From assembly GCF_001570365.1 (NCBI RefSeq), contig NZ_BBYK01000066.1, forward strand, positions 47,026-111,025: DNA of 64,000 bases. Reading direction: 5' to 3'. Positions 59,722-64,000 of this stretch are shown here, in pieces. The notes beneath the pieces were generated by a model. It saw only the letters and a list, made by a program, of their open reading frames with translations. It was not told the origin of the DNA and did not search any database. How positions within the stretch are numbered: position 1 is the first letter of the stretch; each line of letters begins with the position of its first letter. This DNA comes from Microtetraspora fusca (GTDB lineage Bacteria > Actinomycetota > Actinomycetes > Streptosporangiales > Streptosporangiaceae). The translations under genes were made by a program, and so were the position numbers.

Positions 59722-62234
59722 GTGGTCCGGATCGTCGGCGCGGCTCGGGCTCGTCGACAGAGCCGCCCGGCCCGATCTCTCCCGCGAAGGGCGGCACCCC
59801 GTGGGCGGCGAGCCATTCCCTGCGTCTGGTGTGCCCGGCGCTCCTGTCGTGGCTGGTCGCGCTGGTGCTCCTCGGATGCTCCGCCACGGCGGGTGCCGTC
59901 GTGGCCGTCGGCTTCGCGTCCGCCGCGCTGCTGGTCTGGGCGCTGACCAGGAGCGGCCGTCGTCCCTCGGGCGGATCGGCGGTTTCCGGTGCGGGGCGAT
60001 CGCGCGGCCCCGTGGCCGGTACGGCTCTCGCGGTGTTGGCCTGCGGTGCGGCCACCGCGGCGGTCGTGGCCGTCAAGGTGCACGCGGTCAGCACCGGTCC
60101 CGTGGTGGAGCTCGCGGCCCGGCACGCCACCGTCATCGCCGAGGTCGAGATCGGTGATGACCCGCGGAGGAGACCGCAGCGTGGTGGCCTGACGCACCGA
60201 GACAGTTTCGTGGTGGAGGCACGGATGCTCTCCGTCCAGATCGCGGAGGGCGCCCGGGCTCGGCCGCCGGACAGACGGGGTCAGGTGGCGGGCGACCGGG
60301 TTCGGGTCGATGTGCCGATCGTCATCCTCGCATCGGGCGACGGATGGGGCACCCTGCTGCCGAGTCAGCGCGTCCGCGTGCGCGGCCGGTTGGGCACGGC
60401 CGACAGGGGAGATCTGACGGCCGCCGTGTTGGTGGTGCGGGGGCCGCCGGAGGTGCTGTCCGCTCCCTCCGCGGTGCAGCGGGTCGCCGGGGCACTGCGT
60501 GGGGGCCTGCGAGAGGCGAGCGACGTGCTTCCGCAGGGGCCGCGGGGACTGCTGCCCGGCCTGGTCGTCGGGGACGTCTCACGCCTGGACGAGGAGATCA
60601 AGGAGAACTTCACCGCCGCCGGTCTCAGCCACTTGACGGCGGTGTCCGGGGCCAACCTGGCATTCATCGCCGGTGCCGTCCTGGCGATCGCGAGGCTCGT
60701 GGGGCTTCCGCTCCGCGCGCGGGCGATTCTGGCGGCCCTCGCCATGGTGGGGTTCGCGATCGTCGCCCGGCCTTCGCCCAGCGTGGTCCGGGCGCTCGCC
60801 ATGGGGATCGTGGCGGCGCTCGCCATGGGCACGGGACGGTCCCGGGACGGCGTGGCCGCGCTCTCCGCCACGGTGCTCGGCCTGATCCTCTTCAACCCCG
60901 GGCTCGCCCGGCAGTACGGCTTCGCGCTGTCGGTCTTCGCCACCGGCGGCATCCTCGTGCTGGCTCCCCGATGGCGAGACCGGATGGCGCTGCGGATGCC
61001 CGGTTGGCTCGCCGAGGCGATAGCCGTACCCGCGGCGGCGCAGGTGGCCGTCACGCCGCTGTTGGTGCTCATGTCCGGGCAACTCGACGTGGTGGCCATC
61101 CCCGCGAACCTGTTGGCGGGCCCGGCCGTGGCGCCGGCGACCCTGCTCGGCTTCGGCGCGGCGATCGTCGCCCCCGTGAGCATGGCCGCCGCCCAACTGC
61201 TGGTCCGGCCCGCGGGGGCGGCCGCCGCCTGGATCATCGCCGTCGCGGAACGGGCGGCGGCGCTCCCGGCGGCGACGGTCGGCTGGCCGGGCGGTGTCCC
61301 GGGGCTCGCGCTCCTGGCGGTCGCGGCCGTCCTGGGCTGGCTGATCCTGCGTCGCAGGTTCCGCCGGTACCTCGTCGCGGCGGTGCTGGCCGCCGCGCTC
61401 GCCGCCGTCCTGGTCATCGGACCGGCGACGTCGCCGTGGCCGCCTCCGGGATGGCTGCTCGTCGCGTGCGACGTGGGGCAGGGCGACGGCCTCGCCCTGT
61501 CTACCGGACCCGGCAGCGCTGTGGTGATCGACTCCGGTCCGAAGCCGGGGTCTGCGAACCGATGCCTACGTGATCTGGGAGTCACGCGGGTGCCGCTTCT
61601 GTTCCTCAGCCATCCTCATCTCGATCACGTCGGCGGGTTGACCGGAGTGCTCCGTGGACGGAGTGTGGGCGCCGTCGTCGTCAGTCCGGGACGGGTACCC
61701 GAAGGTGAGAGCACGCGCGTTTCGACGGAACTGCGCGCGCGGCGCATTCCGGAGTGGGTGGTGCCACCGGGTGGCCGATGGAGGTTCGGCGCTGCCGAGC
61801 TCACGGTGCTCGCCCCCGAGCCCGAGGCTCCCCAGGAGGGGTCCGGTGAGGGGGCCGTCGCGAACAACGCCAGCGTCGTCCTGCTCGTACGGTGGTACGA
61901 CGCGAGAGGCTCGCCGATCGGGTCGGCGCTGCTCGCGGGTGACGTGGAGACCGAGGCACAGGCCAGGATGCTGCGTCACGGCGTCCCGCAGGTCGATGTG
62001 TTGAAGGTGCCGCACCACGGTTCGCTTCGACAGGACCCCGCTTTCCTGGCCGCGACGAGGGCGGGTGCGGCGCTTGTCAGCGTCGGCGCCGGCAACGATT
62101 ACGGGCATCCCGCCCCGTTGACCATGGCTCGCCTGCACCTGCTGGGGATGCGTACCTATCGGACGGATCTGTCAGGCGACGTCGCCGTCATCGAGCAAGC
62201 CGGCCGCCTCTCGGTCGTTCCGCGCGGCCGGTGA
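59718..62234 (+). CDS. comEC: ComEC/Rec2-family DNA uptake channel protein
   Basis: The 838-residue membrane protein has N-terminal helices, an OB-like exterior domain (about 130-240), and the Competence domain of multiple helices (about 280-560) with GLSHLTAVSGANLAF. A C-terminal metallo-beta-lactamase domain carries HPHLDH (about His632-His637) and KVPHHGS. ComEC forms the channel that moves single-stranded DNA into the cell. The GTG start overlaps the comEA stop (GTGA). No pilus genes are in the window, so transformability cannot be judged. Confidence 0.93.
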   Translation: MSGPDRRRGSGSSTEPPGPISPAKGGTPWAASHSLRLVCPALLSWLVALVLLGCSATAGAVVAVGFASAALLVWALTRSGRRPSGGSAVSGAGRSRGPVAGTALAVLACGAATAAVVAVKVHAVSTGPVVELAARHATVIAEVEIGDDPRRRPQRGGLTHRDSFVVEARMLSVQIAEGARARPPDRRGQVAGDRVRVDVPIVILASGDGWGTLLPSQRVRVRGRLGTADRGDLTAAVLVVRGPPEVLSAPSAVQRVAGALRGGLREASDVLPQGPRGLLPGLVVGDVSRLDEEIKENFTAAGLSHLTAVSGANLAFIAGAVLAIARLVGLPLRARAILAALAMVGFAIVARPSPSVVRALAMGIVAALAMGTGRSRDGVAALSATVLGLILFNPGLARQYGFALSVFATGGILVLAPRWRDRMALRMPGWLAEAIAVPAAAQVAVTPLLVLMSGQLDVVAIPANLLAGPAVAPATLLGFGAAIVAPVSMAAAQLLVRPAGAAAAWIIAVAERAAALPAATVGWPGGVPGLALLAVAAVLGWLILRRRFRRYLVAAVLAAALAAVLVIGPATSPWPPPGWLLVACDVGQGDGLALSTGPGSAVVIDSGPKPGSANRCLRDLGVTRVPLLFLSHPHLDHVGGLTGVLRGRSVGAVVVSPGRVPEGESTRVSTELRARRIPEWVVPPGGRWRFGAAELTVLAPEPEAPQEGSGEGAVANNASVVLLVRWYDARGSPIGSALLAGDVETEAQARMLRHGVPQVDVLKVPHHGSLRQDPAFLAATRAGAALVSVGAGNDYGHPAPLTMARLHLLGMRTYRTDLSGDVAVIEQAGRLSVVPRGR

Positions 62235-62669
62235 TCGCGCCCGCGAGGAGATCACCGATCGGCTCGGCGGCACGCCCACCCGGCTGAGCGGGCGTCGTTC
62301 GCGGTTCGGCGGGCCCCAGCCCGGTTGACGGGGCGTCGTCCGCGGTTCGGCGGGTGCCAGCCCGGCTTAGCGGGCGTCGTCCGCGGTCGCGGGGGCGGAC
62401 GAAGGACCTGGCCTGGCGTCCGTCGTCTGTGGTTCGGCGGGACCCCGCCCTGGTTGAACGGGCGTCGTCTGTGGTCGGGGGGGCGGACGAAGGACCCGGG
62501 CTGGCGTCCGTTGTCTGTGGTCGCGGGGCAGACGAGGGACCCAGGCTGGGCGTGTCTCGCCTCGCCTTCGCTGCTACGGCGTCGCGAGCCCAAGGCGCAC
62601 GGTGGCGCTGCTGGTCTGGAGCACGTCCAGACCGGCGGCGCATCAGCACGAGGAGGGGGTGAGTGGGAG
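62235..62669. other. Intergenic gap after comEC
   Basis: This gap between comEC and the convergent nitroreductase-hemerythrin gene is dominated by the 41-46-bp tandem repeat at 62288-62549. No gene is supported; long frames on both strands here are repeat-driven. Confidence 0.6.
62288..62549. repeat. 41-46-bp tandem repeat, about six diverged units
   Basis: Units anchored on CGTCGTC recur at about 62293, 62334, 62375, 62421, 62463 and 62509. Two unit types are mixed: one ending CGGCGGG-CCCAGCCCGGTT-like, and one with GCGGACGAAGGACC. The units are contiguous, without spacers. Confidence 0.85.
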
Positions 62670-63497
62670 TCAGGAGGCGTCCAGGATCGGGATGAGCTGC
62701 TCCTCCTCGTAGGTCAGATGGCTCTCCAGCTCGTCGGTGAGTCGCTCGACTTCACGGAGCACGGACCGGGGGTCCGCGTCCTCGGCGGTCACGACCGTCT
62801 GAAGGGCGTCGAGGAGCGCGGCCACCTTCTGATGTTCCTGGTGCAGCCGCTCCAGGGCGGGGCCGAGCGCGGGGTGATGCTCGGCGAGGTAGGGGAACAT
62901 CGTCCCGTCCTCGCCGGTGTGGTGATTGTGCAGCCCCTGGCAGACGGTCAGGCAGTTCACGCGGAGTTGGGCGCCCAGGCTCGCGCCGGATTCGGCGATC
63001 TCCTTGCGGATCAGGGCGAGCTCTCGCCGGAACGCGTCATGGACGGCCTTGAGTGCCGCGCCCGGGGACGACGCCTGGGGAGGCCCGCCCGCTACCGGCG
63101 TGAGAGCGACCACGGGGATGACGCGCGTCGTCTTGGCCTGATAGGCGCCCCACCCGGGGTCGGCCTCGACGGCACGGGCGAAGACGCGGTCGCGTTCGTC
63201 GCCCTGCAACACGACGGCCTCCGCCTCATACGTGAACACGCCGTCCTCGACGGTGACCCGAGGGTTGGCGACGAGGTTGCGGAACCAGTCCGGATGCTTG
63301 GGCGCGCCGGCTGCGGATGCGATCACCAGTACCCGTTCTTCGTCCGGAAGGTATCCGACGGGCGTCGTGTGCGGAGCGCCCGATCGCGCTCCTGTCGTGG
63401 TCAAGAGGAGCAACCGGCCTCCTTCGAAAGGACCGCCGACGCGCCCGCCGTTGGCCCGAAACTCCTCGATGATCTTTTGGTTGAACTCGTTCGGCAT
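62670..63497 (-). CDS. F420-type nitroreductase fused to a hemerythrin domain
   Basis: The 275-residue protein joins a deazaflavin-dependent nitroreductase fold (about 1-135, with TTGARSGAPHTTPVGYL and HPDWFRNLVANPRVTVE) to a hemerythrin HHE domain (about 148-272). The di-iron ligand pattern is visible: His153, the His190/192/193 group, Glu196, His222, His260 and Glu264. The first part may bind F420 or another flavin; the second binds O2 or NO via di-iron. The ATG at 63497 is chosen to begin at MPNEFNQKI; upstream in-frame codons look non-coding. Confidence 0.85.
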   Translation of the reverse strand: MPNEFNQKIIEEFRANGGRVGGPFEGGRLLLLTTTGARSGAPHTTPVGYLPDEERVLVIASAAGAPKHPDWFRNLVANPRVTVEDGVFTYEAEAVVLQGDERDRVFARAVEADPGWGAYQAKTTRVIPVVALTPVAGGPPQASSPGAALKAVHDAFRRELALIRKEIAESGASLGAQLRVNCLTVCQGLHNHHTGEDGTMFPYLAEHHPALGPALERLHQEHQKVAALLDALQTVVTAEDADPRSVLREVERLTDELESHLTYEEEQLIPILDAS

Positions 63498-64000
63498 TTT
63501 TTGGCTTCTTCTCCGAAATCTGGCGTCATGTCGGTTGTTCGCCGAAATGACGGAAACCGCGCACAGGCGGCGCAAAACAATGACAAAGGCGACGTCGAGC
63601 GTTCTGACGTCATGACGTGGTCACGAGAAAACGCGCCCCGGGGGCCGACACGGTTAGAGGTGCCTCATTCCGAACTGCGACTGCCTTTGGGGCCGCAACC
63701 GTTTTGGTGAGCCGAGGTACGGGCTTGACGGCGAAGGCCGGTCAGGGGAGCAGCCCGACCAGTGGGGAGCCCGTCGGTGGACACGTCGGCATCGCGCGGG
63801 GTTTCAAACGGTGGCGTGGGCGCGTGGAAACGGCGATGGGCGGGCCCCTGGCCCGCCGGGCGTTCACGCAGTAGCCGGGTGCCTCACTCGCTCATGGCAC
63901 ATGGCCGACCCGGCAGTCACAGATCGAAACCCTAAGCCCCTGCCACATCGGCAGGCAAGCGGAGGGAAGGGGGCGATTCACCCACCCCTGATGCCAGGAG
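63498..64000. other. Right-hand end, no gene recognised
   Basis: I see no convincing gene in the last 500 bases. A perfect hairpin GGCGGGCC-CCT-GGCCCGCC lies at 63839-63857. A short + strand frame at 63617-63874 has no family resemblance. Confidence 0.5.

Noticed and set aside
62288..62549. CRISPR array
   Set aside because: Units are contiguous and diverged, with no unique spacers and no cas genes in the window.
63617..63874. An 85-codon + strand frame near the right edge
   Set aside because: It has no ribosome-binding site, no family features and a shuffled Gly/Arg composition.

Overview
This is chromosomal DNA from a very GC-rich actinomycete. The evidence is the strong G/C bias at third codon positions, the frequent GTG and TTG starts, an actinobacterial LexA (SOS) box in front of recA, DUF3046 and RNase Y near recA/recX, a CU044_5270-family protein beside a SigE-type ECF sigma factor, and an F420-type nitroreductase. 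The conserved order lhr - DUF3046 - recA - recX - rny - gluDCBA - two-component system - miaB - (dioxygenase-like) - miaA - dapF - hflX is the Streptomyces/Streptosporangiales chromosomal-core arrangement. I infer a Streptosporangiales-like host; sequence reading alone does not fix the genus.

Layout. 0-2.5 kb: the N-terminal part of an Lhr helicase, a repeat-rich gap, a VOC protein and DUF3046. 2.6-6.4 kb: an accessory block of nsrR-hmp (nitric oxide sensing and detoxification, with a recognisable operator) and a SnoaL-like/quinone-oxidoreductase-like pair behind an operator-like inverted repeat. 6.7-11.4 kb: recA with its SOS box, recX with an unusual repetitive N-terminal extension, a gap with decaying 89-bp repeats, and rny. 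11.7-25.2 kb: a DUF2079 membrane protein coupled to an S9 peptidase, an extra solute-binding lipoprotein, the glutamate-type ABC transporter gluABCD, a membrane protein, a NarL-type two-component system, a GOLPH3-like protein and an APC permease. 25.6-33.4 kb: the translation and metabolism core, miaB, two low-complexity envelope-type proteins, a dioxygenase-like protein, rnz, ogt, miaA and dapF.

33.5-54.1 kb is a roughly 20-kb accessory block between dapF and hflX. It holds a large TPR-like protein, an XRE-cupin regulator divergent from a BenE permease with palindromic operators, a secreted HNH nuclease lipoprotein, an ECF sigma factor with its CU044_5270 partner, a C2-carbon module (IclR regulator, glycolate oxidase glcDEF, malate synthase aceB) with matching operator candidates, a DUF4097-like lipoprotein, and a flavin oxidase divergent from a 1149-residue SARP/AAA regulator. 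54.2-64 kb: hflX, a long structured leader with a candidate 30-residue ORF coupled to an imidazolonepropionase-like amidohydrolase, a DegV protein, comEA-comEC, a tandem-repeat gap, and a protein fusing an F420-type nitroreductase fold to a hemerythrin domain.

The most integrated local circuit is glycolate to glyoxylate (GlcDEF) to malate (AceB), with the IclR gene in the glc operon and TTCC-N7-GGAA-type sites in front of aceB. The most unusual sequence features are the intragenic repeats in recX and comEA, the tandem repeats in three intergenic gaps, and the candidate leader ORF before the amidohydrolase. No rRNA, tRNA, CRISPR array, insertion sequence or replication origin was found.
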